From Flavobacteriaceae bacterium (GTDB taxonomy: Bacteria; Bacteroidota; Bacteroidia; Flavobacteriales; Flavobacteriaceae), in assembly GCA_016780245.1 (NCBI GenBank), contig JADHME010000009.1, positions 1-34,094 on the forward strand: a stretch of 34,094 bases of DNA, in the 5' to 3' direction. Positions 16,284 through 25,044 of the stretch are shown here, piece by piece (the stretch's first letter is position 1; the number at the start of each line of letters is the position of its first letter). The notes beneath the pieces are model-generated. The model ran no database searches. It saw only the letters and a program-made list of their open reading frames with translations, and was not told the origin of the DNA. The position numbers and the translations under genes were made by a program.

Positions 16284-17354
16284 ATGGTATACAAAATAAG
16301 CAGATCTTTTTTTCTATCATTAATGCTAGTTTATGCGTCTTTTAGTTACGCTTTAGAAGAAGAAAAAGAACAGACTCTGCAAGAAGAAATTACTGAGTAT
16401 ATCTACCATCATGTTCAAGATTCACATGACTTTTCTCTTTTTTCTACAAAGGATAAGAAAACTGGAGAAAAGAAATACTATGGGTTTCCTTTACCAGTAA
16501 TCCTTATAGATGATGGGATAAAATTTTTTATGTCATCAAAACTAGACCATGGGAAAAAAGTTGTTGAGTCTTCAGGAAAATATTATAAGCTTTACCATAG
16601 CAAGATATATGAAACTGATTCAGAGGGATATATTTCTTATGATGAAAATGGGAAGGTAACAAATGCAAGACCTCTAGACCTTTCAATTACTAAAAGTGTT
16701 TTTTCTATACTATTAGTGTCAATACTTATGTTCTATTTATTTAGATCACTTGCAAGGTCATATAATGATAACAATCAAATTGCTAAAGGTGTTGGAAGAT
16801 TTTTTGAGCCAATTGTTATTTATATTAGAGATGAAATTGCAATACCGAGTATAGGAGAAGAGAAGCATAAAAAGTATATGTCTTTTTTACTTACCCTCTT
16901 CTTTTTTATTTGGTTTTTAAATCTTTTAGGATTAAGTCCTCTGGGAGTTAATGCTACTGGAAACATAGCAGTAACATTTGGATTAGCACTTGTTACGTTT
17001 CTAATTACAAATCTTACTGCAAATAAAACTTATTGGAAACATATTTTTTGGATGCCAGGTGTTCCAGTATGGTTAAAACCACTTTTGGCTCCTATTGAAC
17101 TTCTGGGTGTACTTATAAAGCCTTTTTCTCTAATGATAAGGTTATATGCAAATATACTTGCAGGTCATATTGTATTATATAGCTTAATCGGCCTAATATT
17201 TATTTTTAAAAATTGGGTTGGATCAAGTCTATCACTTGTCCTAGTGTTCTTCATTTCGATTATCGAAGTACTGGTTGCATTATTGCAAGCGTATATTTTT
17301 ACGCTTCTCTCTGCCTTGTATTTTGGTTTTGCAGTACAAGAGGACGATCATTAA
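16284..17354 (+). CDS. atpB: F-type ATP synthase subunit a
   Basis: Membrane stator subunit that forms the two proton half-channels of Fo. It is 356 aa, longer than the roughly 270 aa of E. coli. The extra N-terminus consists of a signal-peptide-like stretch (residues 1-23) and a polar domain of about 110 residues, which is typical of Bacteroidota. The essential arginine is R286, in MIRLYANILAG. The helices before and after it are intact. It is first of six atp genes in the order a-c-b-delta-alpha-gamma. Confidence 0.97.
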   Translation: MVYKISRSFFLSLMLVYASFSYALEEEKEQTLQEEITEYIYHHVQDSHDFSLFSTKDKKTGEKKYYGFPLPVILIDDGIKFFMSSKLDHGKKVVESSGKYYKLYHSKIYETDSEGYISYDENGKVTNARPLDLSITKSVFSILLVSILMFYLFRSLARSYNDNNQIAKGVGRFFEPIVIYIRDEIAIPSIGEEKHKKYMSFLLTLFFFIWFLNLLGLSPLGVNATGNIAVTFGLALVTFLITNLTANKTYWKHIFWMPGVPVWLKPLLAPIELLGVLIKPFSLMIRLYANILAGHIVLYSLIGLIFIFKNWVGSSLSLVLVFFISIIEVLVALLQAYIFTLLSALYFGFAVQEDDH

Positions 17355-17386
17355 TTAAACTAAATGTATAACTTAAATTTATAAAA

Positions 17387-17581
17387 ATGGAAATACCAAA
17401 AATAGTCGGAGCAGGACTAGTAATTATCGGAACAGGAATCGGGATCGGTCTTATCGGTCGTGGTGCAATGGATGCAATTGGTAGACAGCCTGATGCATCA
17501 AATAAAATTCTTGTAGCTGCTATTGTAATTGCGGCTCTTGTTGAGGGAATTGCTTTTGCTGCATTGTTTGCTGTTAACTAA
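17387..17581 (+). CDS. atpE: F-type ATP synthase subunit c
   Basis: Rotor-ring subunit of 64 aa: two helices joined by the polar loop GRQPDAS (residues 32-38). Helix 1 has the glycine ladder GTGIGIGLIG. The ion-binding carboxylate is E53, in ALVEGIAF. The position equivalent to the Na+-ligand Gln of Ilyobacter-type c subunits is Ile, and Glu53 is followed by Gly instead of Ser or Thr, so the ring should carry H+, not Na+. Confidence 0.97.
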   Translation: MEIPKIVGAGLVIIGTGIGIGLIGRGAMDAIGRQPDASNKILVAAIVIAALVEGIAFAALFAVN

Positions 17582-17593
17582 TAAAACCAACTT

Positions 17594-18094
17594 ATGGAAA
17601 AGTTAATAAGCGAATTTTCTTCTGGTCTTTTTTTCTGGCAGACAATAATATTTGTCACACTAATTTTCTTATTAAGAAAATATGCGTGGAAACCTATATT
17701 GGATACTGTTAACGAGAGAGAAAAATCCATAAGAGACTCTCTAAACTCTGCTAAGCAGGCTAAAAAGGAGATGGAGAATCTTCAAGCAGAGAACAAAAAG
17801 ATTCTTCAAGAAGCAAGAGCTGAAAGTGATGCTATGATAAATCAGGCAAAACAGACAGGTAAAGAACTTGTTGAAAAGGCAAAATCTGATGCAAGATCTG
17901 AGGCAGAAAACATTTTAGCACAGGCGAGATCTTCGATTGAAAATGAGAAAAGAGCAGCGATGAATGAAATTAAAAATCAAGTTGCCGATCTTTCAATTGA
18001 CATTGCCTCTAAAGTTCTAGAGCAAGAGCTTGATAAAGATAAAAATCATCAAGAATACATTGATAAGCTCTTAAATGAAAAAAAGTTTAATTAA
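17594..18094 (+). CDS. atpF: F-type ATP synthase subunit b
   Basis: Peripheral-stalk subunit of 166 aa: one N-terminal membrane helix (about residues 11-28), then a long Ala/Glu/Lys-rich coiled coil that reaches up to F1. Length and pattern are normal. It follows atpE after 12 bases. atpH starts 5 bases after its stop. Confidence 0.96.
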   Translation: MEKLISEFSSGLFFWQTIIFVTLIFLLRKYAWKPILDTVNEREKSIRDSLNSAKQAKKEMENLQAENKKILQEARAESDAMINQAKQTGKELVEKAKSDARSEAENILAQARSSIENEKRAAMNEIKNQVADLSIDIASKVLEQELDKDKNHQEYIDKLLNEKKFN

Positions 18095-18099
18095 ATAAT

Positions 18100-18636
18100 A
18101 TGACTATAGGAACAACATCTAAAAGATATGCTAAAGCTTTGATCCTTCATGCAATTGGTCAAGGTAAACTCGATACGTTGTTCGAAGAAATATTATCCTT
18201 ATCAAACATTTTAGAAGAGTCCGAGGAATTAAGAGACTTTATATCAAATCCTACAATTTCAAAGGATCTTAAAAAATCTTTACTTGACGATATAATTGGT
18301 AATTCTTTGCCTAATATTTCAATTTTATTTAATCTACTATCAACAAATAACAGAATAGATATAATTCTTAGTGTATGTTCTGCTTTTGTCAAGCTTTACT
18401 ACGACCACAAAAACATAATCGAGGTTAAAGTAACAACTCCAATCGAAATTTCAGATGAAGTTGAATCAACAATTAAGGAGTATCTCTCGTCAATCAAAAA
18501 CGGTGAAATTAAATTGACAAAAAAGAAAGATGAAAGCTTGATCGCAGGTTTTACTCTTGACTTTGACAATACTAGATTAGACGCAAGTATTAGAAAAAGA
18601 CTGAACATGATGAAAAAGCAACTTAAAACAAATTAA
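18100..18636 (+). CDS. atpH: F-type ATP synthase subunit delta
   Basis: OSCP-type subunit of 178 aa joining the peripheral stalk to the top of F1. The N-terminal helical domain begins TTSKRYAKAL, typical of the family. The C-terminal domain contains IAGFTLDFDN and ends in RKRLNMMKKQL, as expected. The start is preceded by the A/T-rich TTAAATAAT, not a Shine-Dalgarno sequence. Confidence 0.95.
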   Translation: MTIGTTSKRYAKALILHAIGQGKLDTLFEEILSLSNILEESEELRDFISNPTISKDLKKSLLDDIIGNSLPNISILFNLLSTNNRIDIILSVCSAFVKLYYDHKNIIEVKVTTPIEISDEVESTIKEYLSSIKNGEIKLTKKKDESLIAGFTLDFDNTRLDASIRKRLNMMKKQLKTN

Positions 18637-18646
18637 ATAATAAAAA

Positions 18647-20221
18647 ATGCAAAAAATTAAACCAGCTGAGGTATCAGCATTATTAAAAAAACAATTAGAG
18701 TCAGCAGACATTCAATCTTCTTTTGATGAAATTGGAACTGTACTTGAAGTAGGTGATGGAATAGCTAGGGTTTATGGTCTTACAAACGCCCAATATGGAG
18801 AGCTTGTCGCTTTTGAAAATGGTCTACAAGGTATGGTATTAAATCTTGAAGAAGATCATGTTGGGGTTGTATTATTTGGACCTTCAAAAGAAATCAAAGA
18901 AGGGGATAATGTTAAGCGTACGAATCAAATTGCATCAATTAAGGTTGGAGAAGGAATATTAGGAAGAGTTGTTGATACACTTGGAAATCCTATAGACGGT
19001 AAAGGCCCTATCGAAGGAGAGTTGTTTGATATGCCTATTGAAAGAAAAGCACCAGGTGTTATATATCGTCAGCCAGTAAATGAGCCTTTACAAACGGGAA
19101 TAAAATCAATTGATGCTATGATCCCAATTGGGAGAGGTCAAAGAGAATTAGTTATAGGTGATAGACAGACAGGTAAAACAACTGTTTGTATTGATACAAT
19201 CTTAAATCAAAAAGAGTTTTATGATGCAGGAGAGCCTGTTTTTTGTATTTATGTAGCGATTGGGCAAAAAGCATCAACTGTAGCAGCAATCGCTAAAACA
19301 CTAGAAGATAAAGGAGCACTTGCTTATACAGTAATTGTTGCAGCTAATGCATCAGACCCCGCTCCAATGCAAGTTTTTGCTCCATTTTCAGGAGCTTGTA
19401 TAGGGGAATATTTTAGAGACACAGGAAGGCCTGCACTAATTATATACGACGATTTATCTAAACAGGCAGTAGCATACAGAGAGGTATCATTACTTCTTAG
19501 AAGACCTCCTGGAAGAGAGGCTTATCCTGGAGACGTTTTTTATCTCCACTCAAGATTATTAGAGAGGTCAGCCAAAGTTGTGAATGATGATAAGGTAGCG
19601 AGTGGAATGAATGATTTACCAGAGTCATTAATATCAAAAGTTAAAGGAGGAGGATCATTAACTGCATTACCAATAATTGAAACACAAGCTGGAGATGTAT
19701 CAGCGTATATTCCAACAAATGTAATTTCAATTACTGATGGTCAAATATTTTTGGAGTCGGACTTATTTAACTCAGGTGTAAGACCTGCAATTAACGTTGG
19801 AATATCTGTATCAAGAGTTGGAGGTTCTGCTCAAATTAAATCAATGAAAAAGGTTGCAGGTACATTAAAATTAGACCAAGCACAATATAGAGAACTTGAA
19901 GCATTTTCTAAGTTTGGTTCAGATCTAGATGCAGCAACTTTAAACGTTATTGAAAAAGGTAGAAGAAATGTTGAAATCCTTAAACAAAATCAGAATGATC
20001 CATTCCAAGTGGAAGACCAAGTAGCAATAATCTATGCAGGATCTCAAAACCTTCTTAAAGATGTGCCTGTTGAAAAAGTCAAGGCTTTTGAAGAGACATT
20101 TCTACAAGAACTTAGAAAAAATCACAAGAAACTTTTAAGTGAATTAAAAGCTGGAAAGATATCTGATCAAGAAACTGATGAGATTAAAAAAGTTGCTGAA
20201 AAAATTGCAAAATCTTTTTAA
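18647..20221 (+). CDS. atpA: F-type ATP synthase subunit alpha
   Basis: F1 subunit of 524 aa that alternates with beta around the central shaft. The Walker A motif GDRQTGKT is at residues 171-178. Further conserved blocks are [18 protein letters not shown] before it and [15 protein letters not shown] after it. All domains (N-terminal barrel, nucleotide domain, C-terminal helices) are complete. The beta subunit gene (atpD) that would pair with it is not in this operon. Confidence 0.99.
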   Translation: MQKIKPAEVSALLKKQLESADIQSSFDEIGTVLEVGDGIARVYGLTNAQYGELVAFENGLQGMVLNLEEDHVGVVLFGPSKEIKEGDNVKRTNQIASIKVGEGILGRVVDTLGNPIDGKGPIEGELFDMPIERKAPGVIYRQPVNEPLQTGIKSIDAMIPIGRGQRELVIGDRQTGKTTVCIDTILNQKEFYDAGEPVFCIYVAIGQKASTVAAIAKTLEDKGALAYTVIVAANASDPAPMQVFAPFSGACIGEYFRDTGRPALIIYDDLSKQAVAYREVSLLLRRPPGREAYPGDVFYLHSRLLERSAKVVNDDKVASGMNDLPESLISKVKGGGSLTALPIIETQAGDVSAYIPTNVISITDGQIFLESDLFNSGVRPAINVGISVSRVGGSAQIKSMKKVAGTLKLDQAQYRELEAFSKFGSDLDAATLNVIEKGRRNVEILKQNQNDPFQVEDQVAIIYAGSQNLLKDVPVEKVKAFEETFLQELRKNHKKLLSELKAGKISDQETDEIKKVAEKIAKSF

Positions 20222-20224
20222 ATA

Positions 20225-21085
20225 ATGTCTGGATTAAAAGAGATAAGAAATAGAATTAGTTCTGTATCCTCAACGATGCAGATTACCAATGCTATGAAAA
20301 TGGTTTCTGCAGCTAAATTGAAGAAGGCTCAAGACTCAATTTCTGCTACTCTTCCATATTCTAATAAGCTTTCCGAGCTTATAAAAAATATTTCTGCCTC
20401 TACAGACTCCGATGACACTAACCCCTTATTTGAGAAAAGAGAGTCAAAGAATTTACTAATCATTGCCATAACATCCAATAAAGGTTTGTGTGGAGGATTT
20501 AATTCTAATATTATAAAAGAAGTAAATAATATTAAAACAACCAGTGCATCTAAAAGAGTAGATTTATTAACTATTGGAAAAAAAGGCGATGACATTCTTT
20601 CAAAGAAGTTTGAGGTTATTAGCTCACATAATGATGTTTATGATAATTTTAATTATAATAACATCAAGGAAATTGCTGAAACAGTAATGCAGAAATTTTC
20701 TGACAAGGCATATGATGAAGTTACCCTTGTTTACAATCATTTTAAAAATGCAGCAACTCAAATAGTAACTAAAGAACAATATCTTCCAATTGAAGAGAGT
20801 GCTGATGAAAATAATTCTGTATCGGGAGATTATATCTTTGAACCCAATAGGGCTAAAATCTTAAATGAATTAATTCCAAAATCATTATCTATCCAGCTTT
20901 TCAAGGCAATCTCAGATTCTATTGCAGGAGAGCATGGGGCAAGGATGACTGCGATGCACAAAGCTACTGATAATGCATCTGAGTTAAGAGATCAGCTTAA
21001 GTTAACTTACAATAAAGCTAGGCAGACAGCAATTACAAATGAAATCCTCGAAATTGTAGGAGGTGCAGAAGCTCTAAACTCTTAA
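20225..21085 (+). CDS. atpG: F-type ATP synthase subunit gamma
   Basis: Central rotor shaft of 286 aa. The N-terminal helix has the family pattern EIRNRISSVSSTMQITNAMKMV. The C-terminal helix has HGARMTAMHKATDNA and ends ITNEILEIVGGAEAL. It is last in the operon. atpD and atpC do not follow; a new promoter and a nucleotidyltransferase gene do. Confidence 0.98.
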   Translation: MSGLKEIRNRISSVSSTMQITNAMKMVSAAKLKKAQDSISATLPYSNKLSELIKNISASTDSDDTNPLFEKRESKNLLIIAITSNKGLCGGFNSNIIKEVNNIKTTSASKRVDLLTIGKKGDDILSKKFEVISSHNDVYDNFNYNNIKEIAETVMQKFSDKAYDEVTLVYNHFKNAATQIVTKEQYLPIEESADENNSVSGDYIFEPNRAKILNELIPKSLSIQLFKAISDSIAGEHGARMTAMHKATDNASELRDQLKLTYNKARQTAITNEILEIVGGAEALNS

Positions 21086-21110
21086 GTTAATCCAACAGTA
21101 TAAACTTTTG

Positions 21111-21118
21111 TATTTTTG
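21111..21118 (+). promoter_or_regulatory. -7 element TATTTTTG for the nucleotidyltransferase operon
   Basis: Full match to TAnnTTTG, 16 bases before the ATG at 21135, in the 49-base gap after atpG. It probably drives the nucleotidyltransferase, DUF4292 and envC-like genes. No -33 element recognised. Confidence 0.5.
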
Positions 21119-21134
21119 AGAATAAATTAAGTAA

Positions 21135-22154
21135 ATGAAAATATTTATTCCAATGGCTGGAAAGGGGACAAGGCTAAGACCTTTTACACTAACATGCCCT
21201 AAGCCTCTTATAAACGTTTTAGATAAGCCTATTGTTGAACACTTAATTGATCAAATTACTTCTAAGGTTAAAAGTAATATTGACGAGATAGTTTATATAC
21301 TCGGCGATGAATCATATTTTAATGCTGAAGTGGTAAATTCCCTCAATATAATCTCAGAGAAATATAATGCAAAAACCAAAATTTATAGGCAACTTGAACA
21401 GCTAGGAACAGGTCATGCAATAATGTGTGCAGAAGAATCTTTATCAGGTCCATCAATAATTGCATATGCTGATACTATGATTCAAGGTAATATAGAAATT
21501 GATACACAGGTTGATGGAATAATTTGGGTTAAGAAAGTTGATAATCCCTCAGCATATGGTGTTGTCAATATTGACAATGAAAATAAAATTACAGAGCTAA
21601 TAGAAAAACCAGCTGAATTTATTTCAGATTTAGCAGTAGTAGGGATTTATTATTTTAAGGAAGCTGCAAATCTAAGAGGATATTTAAGAAAACATTTATC
21701 AGAAAAGTTAAGCACAGGAAAAGAGTACCTCCTTAATTATGGAATTGAAAAAATGATAAAAAATGGGGATAGTCTCGTTCCTAAAGAGATTGATATATGG
21801 ATGGACTGTGGAACCCCTGAACTATTGCTTAATTCAACCAAGATAATCATGGATACATACCATGATAATGTTGATGAGAATAGAGTATTTGATAAAGAAG
21901 TAATAATCAAGCCCCCTGTATTTATTGGTAAAAATGTGAAAATTCAAAATTCAACTATTGGACCTTATGTAAGCATTGGAGATAATAGTAAGATTGAAAA
22001 TACTAATATCAATAATTCTATAATTTTTAACAGTGTAGAAATAAATAATTCTGACATAGACAAATCTATCATAGGTTCAAACTCTAAATTTGAAGGTTCT
22101 GGTTCAGAAATATTTTTGGGAGATAATTCAAAATCAATAAATAATGAAGTGTAA
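21135..22154 (+). CDS. Sugar-phosphate nucleotidyltransferase with left-handed beta-helix tail
   Basis: Protein of 339 aa that should make a nucleotide-sugar from a sugar-1-phosphate and an NTP. The N-terminal domain (about residues 1-230) carries the pyrophosphorylase signature MAGKGTRLRPFT (7-18) and the PKPLI lysine segment. The C-terminal part (from about 245) has hexapeptide-type repeats rich in Ile, Asn and Ser. Substrate is uncertain (glucose- or mannose-1-phosphate types look alike). The product could feed the glycosyltransferases in this window. Its end overlaps the DUF4292 gene by 11 bases. Confidence 0.85.
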   Translation: MKIFIPMAGKGTRLRPFTLTCPKPLINVLDKPIVEHLIDQITSKVKSNIDEIVYILGDESYFNAEVVNSLNIISEKYNAKTKIYRQLEQLGTGHAIMCAEESLSGPSIIAYADTMIQGNIEIDTQVDGIIWVKKVDNPSAYGVVNIDNENKITELIEKPAEFISDLAVVGIYYFKEAANLRGYLRKHLSEKLSTGKEYLLNYGIEKMIKNGDSLVPKEIDIWMDCGTPELLLNSTKIIMDTYHDNVDENRVFDKEVIIKPPVFIGKNVKIQNSTIGPYVSIGDNSKIENTNINNSIIFNSVEINNSDIDKSIIGSNSKFEGSGSEIFLGDNSKSINNEV

Positions 22155-22926
22155 GGAAATCAAGCTATTTATAGTTTTTGTTTTTTTGTTTATTCAAGCC
22201 TGTTCAACAAACAAACAGATTTCAAGTAGTGTTCCCCTTGATATTATTGAAACTAGTGAAATAATTAAAAATACAAAAAGGGCAGAAGTTAAATTTGATA
22301 ATCTACGCAATAGGGTTAAAGTTGATTATAATGATGGAAAATCTATTCAAACAGTAATCCTAAGTTTAAGAGCCAGTGAAGATGAAAATCTATGGATCAG
22401 CGCATCTATGATTGTGCCCATTGCAAAAGTTTTTATAACTAATGAAAGGGTAGTTTTTTATGAAAAATTTCAAAAAACTTACATTAATCAAGAGATTGAT
22501 AAAATAATGCGAGCTTTAGGTATAAAGAGACCTGTTGAGTTACTCCAAAATTTACTTTTTGGCAGACCGTTATCAGATATTACTAAAGGAGATTGGGATA
22601 GAATAGAAAACTCAAATTATTATGTTCTTCAATCAAAATCTGGAATTCAAAATACGGTTTTCATTAATCCTGAATCTTTTCAGCTCCAACAACAAAGGGT
22701 ATATTTACCACTAATTTCATCTCTTTTAACAATTGACTATGGGAATTTTAAAAGCATTGATGAAAATTTAGTACCAACATCTGTAAGAGTTACCTCAATG
22801 AAAGGAAGTGATGTTATTTCAATAAATCTTGAATACTCTCAATATGATTTTCCAGATAATTTAACTTTTCCAATGGATATACCAGAGGGATATAAACTTA
22901 AAACTCTTGATGAGATTATTAAATAA
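22144..22926 (+). CDS. DUF4292 family lipoprotein
   Basis: Protein of 260 aa recognised as DUF4292. The N-terminus is a lipoprotein signal with the cysteine in FIQAC (residue 20). The body is predicted beta-rich and resembles LolA/LolB-like periplasmic folds in general pattern, so a role in lipoprotein or lipid handling is possible but unproven. It overlaps the gene before (11 bases) and after (17 bases), indicating one transcription and translation unit with the EnvC-like protein. Confidence 0.78.
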   Translation: MKCKEIKLFIVFVFLFIQACSTNKQISSSVPLDIIETSEIIKNTKRAEVKFDNLRNRVKVDYNDGKSIQTVILSLRASEDENLWISASMIVPIAKVFITNERVVFYEKFQKTYINQEIDKIMRALGIKRPVELLQNLLFGRPLSDITKGDWDRIENSNYYVLQSKSGIQNTVFINPESFQLQQQRVYLPLISSLLTIDYGNFKSIDENLVPTSVRVTSMKGSDVISINLEYSQYDFPDNLTFPMDIPEGYKLKTLDEIIK

Positions 22927-24118
22927 AATATATCTTTTATTATTTATTTCCTTATCACTTGGACTAAAAGCCCAAAATTATCAAGAAAGACAAAAACAAC
23001 TAGAGGCACAAAAAATATCAATTAAAAAAGAAATCCAGCAAATCAATAATTTGATTAATGATTCAAGAAAAAAATCAAGAGGTCTTGCGGATGAACTAGA
23101 AGATATACAACTCAAAATCTCAGTAAGAGATAGGCTTATTAGAATAAATAATTCTCAAGTCAATAACTTAAACAATATAATTTCAAATCAAAATGAGAGA
23201 ATAGCTGATCTTGAGGTTGATTTAAAAAAACTTAAAGATGAATATTCAAAAATTGTTTATAGCTCATACAAGAAAAGATCTTCAGAGATGAAACTTATGT
23301 TTTTGTTTGCTTCCGATGGTATTAATCAAGCATTTAGAAGGTTTCAATACTTTAAACAATACTCAAAATACAGAAAGGAACAAGCAAATAAAATTGTCTC
23401 ACTTCAAGAAGAAATATCCAACAATATTGATAGTCTAGATAAAAGGAAAATAGAAAAACAAAATGTTGTTAAAGAAAACCAATCAGTTAGACAAACTCTA
23501 AATCAAGATAGAATACAGCAGAATAATCTGTATAACAATTTACTTAAAGATCAAAAAAACTATGCTGTTGAAATTCAAGAAAAAGAGAAGCAGGCAAGAC
23601 TTATTGATAATGAAATTCAAAAATTAATTAGACTTGCGATTGCAGAGTCGAATAATAACAATAATTCTTCAAATTTTGCACTTACACCAGAAGGGAGATT
23701 AATTTCAAATAATTTTCAATCAAATAAAGGCAGACTTCCATGGCCTGTAAGAGAAGGTGTAATTACAAGAAGATTTGGTACACAGCCCCATCCCGTAGTT
23801 AGAACTACGACTATAAATAGCAATGGGATTTCAATTGCTACGTCAGCTAATTCAATTGCTTACTCGGTATTCGAAGGTGAGGTTCTTTCTGTATATGGAT
23901 TTTCTGGTGGTAATCCCGGAGTATTAATAAGACATGGAAAATATATTTCAAACTATCAAAACCTATCCAGCATTTTTGTTAAGAAAGGGGATAAAGTTAT
24001 GGCCAATGATGAGATTGGGATAGTCTTTACAAATGAATCCACAGGAAAAACTGTTTTGAAGTTTAATATTTTTAACGAATTAAAGCCTGAAAATCCAACG
24101 ATCTGGTTAGCTAGATAA
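22910..24118 (+). CDS. EnvC-like murein hydrolase activator (degenerate LytM domain)
   Basis: Exported protein of 402 aa: signal peptide (residues 1-21, ending LKAQ), a long coiled coil (about 22-240), and a C-terminal LytM fold (about 276-402). The active site is lost: the HxxxD zinc motif is replaced by S304-N-G-I-S308, the HLH motif is replaced by VLK, and the Tyr-x-His segment reads YQN. This matches E. coli EnvC, which activates amidases at the division site and does not cut wall itself. The start is ATG at 22910; a TTG one codon upstream is not needed. It ends 3 bases from the convergent HU-SPOR gene. Confidence 0.87.
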   Translation: MRLLNKIYLLLFISLSLGLKAQNYQERQKQLEAQKISIKKEIQQINNLINDSRKKSRGLADELEDIQLKISVRDRLIRINNSQVNNLNNIISNQNERIADLEVDLKKLKDEYSKIVYSSYKKRSSEMKLMFLFASDGINQAFRRFQYFKQYSKYRKEQANKIVSLQEEISNNIDSLDKRKIEKQNVVKENQSVRQTLNQDRIQQNNLYNNLLKDQKNYAVEIQEKEKQARLIDNEIQKLIRLAIAESNNNNNSSNFALTPEGRLISNNFQSNKGRLPWPVREGVITRRFGTQPHPVVRTTTINSNGISIATSANSIAYSVFEGEVLSVYGFSGGNPGVLIRHGKYISNYQNLSSIFVKKGDKVMANDEIGIVFTNESTGKTVLKFNIFNELKPENPTIWLAR

Positions 24119-24121
24119 TTA

Positions 24122-25021
24122 CTAATCTTCAATTAATAACCACGCATCTTCACCATTTTCTTTTATTTCAGCAATTAGTGAATAAGCTTTCTTTCTGGAG
24201 TCTAATCTTGCATATGCTACTCTAAAAAGGCCTCTTGGATTTATAGCAGTATATGAAGCTTTAAACCCCTTACTGACAAGATGATTTAAATGTTTTTCAG
24301 CATTTACTTTAGATCTAAAGGATCCAGCAATAACACTAAAATAGATCTTATTGGTATTTTCGACAGGAGCAGTAACCTTAAGGTTAATTGTTGGGAGCTC
24401 TCCTATATTAAACGTAGCAGCCTGAACATTTTTAAGAATTTGATCCTGAGCAATAGCAATATTTTTTATCCTTTCGTTGTCCAAATAATTTGAATAATTA
24501 AAGTATCCAAAATAACTAAAACCAATTAATGCTATAAATATTGCAGCATATCTCAAAACTGGAGTTATGGTAGACGCAGTTTTAAAAGAAGCATCTTCTT
24601 TAACTGATTTTAAAATTGGCTGTTTTGAGAATGATGTAAGCCCAAATGAGTTAGACTCAAAATTTATCGACTCTTCAGGATAAAATACTAAGTTGCCTTC
24701 TGAAGACAATTCTATATAACCTAGAGGATCTATTTTAATTTTTTTACCTGCCGACAATTCATTTTTCAAAGATTGGGTCTCATCATTTATAGTCTTTAAA
24801 GCTTTTTTATATGATATATTTCTAGAAGTACTTAAATGCTTTACTAATAATCCATCATTTTCATCAAGCATCACATTAAAAGATATGACTTTTCTAGGGG
24901 GGTAAAACGTGTCATCTTTAATATATGCAGAATAACTTTTCAGAACAAACGCACCAAATTCAGGAACAATTACACAATCATTATTGTATAATAAATCATA
25001 AATTTCTTTGAAAATTGTCAT
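24122..25021 (-). CDS. HU-like domain / membrane helix / SPOR domain protein
   Basis: Protein of 299 aa with three parts. Residues 1-110 resemble the HU/IHF-like (HU-CCDC81) domain of Bacteroidota, with VIVPEFGAFVLK near the start. A single membrane helix lies at about 154-175. The C-terminal SPOR domain (about 222-299; YFSVIAGSFRSKVNAEKHL) is of the type that binds denuded septal peptidoglycan. If the helix spans the inner membrane, the HU part faces the cytoplasm and SPOR the periplasm. It lies 23 bases downstream of trpS, with no promoter of its own visible, so it is probably read from the trpS promoter. Confidence 0.87.
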   Translation of the reverse strand: MTIFKEIYDLLYNNDCVIVPEFGAFVLKSYSAYIKDDTFYPPRKVISFNVMLDENDGLLVKHLSTSRNISYKKALKTINDETQSLKNELSAGKKIKIDPLGYIELSSEGNLVFYPEESINFESNSFGLTSFSKQPILKSVKEDASFKTASTITPVLRYAAIFIALIGFSYFGYFNYSNYLDNERIKNIAIAQDQILKNVQAATFNIGELPTINLKVTAPVENTNKIYFSVIAGSFRSKVNAEKHLNHLVSKGFKASYTAINPRGLFRVAYARLDSRKKAYSLIAEIKENGEDAWLLIED

Positions 25022-25044
25022 TAAGTAAATTTAAAAAAAAACAC

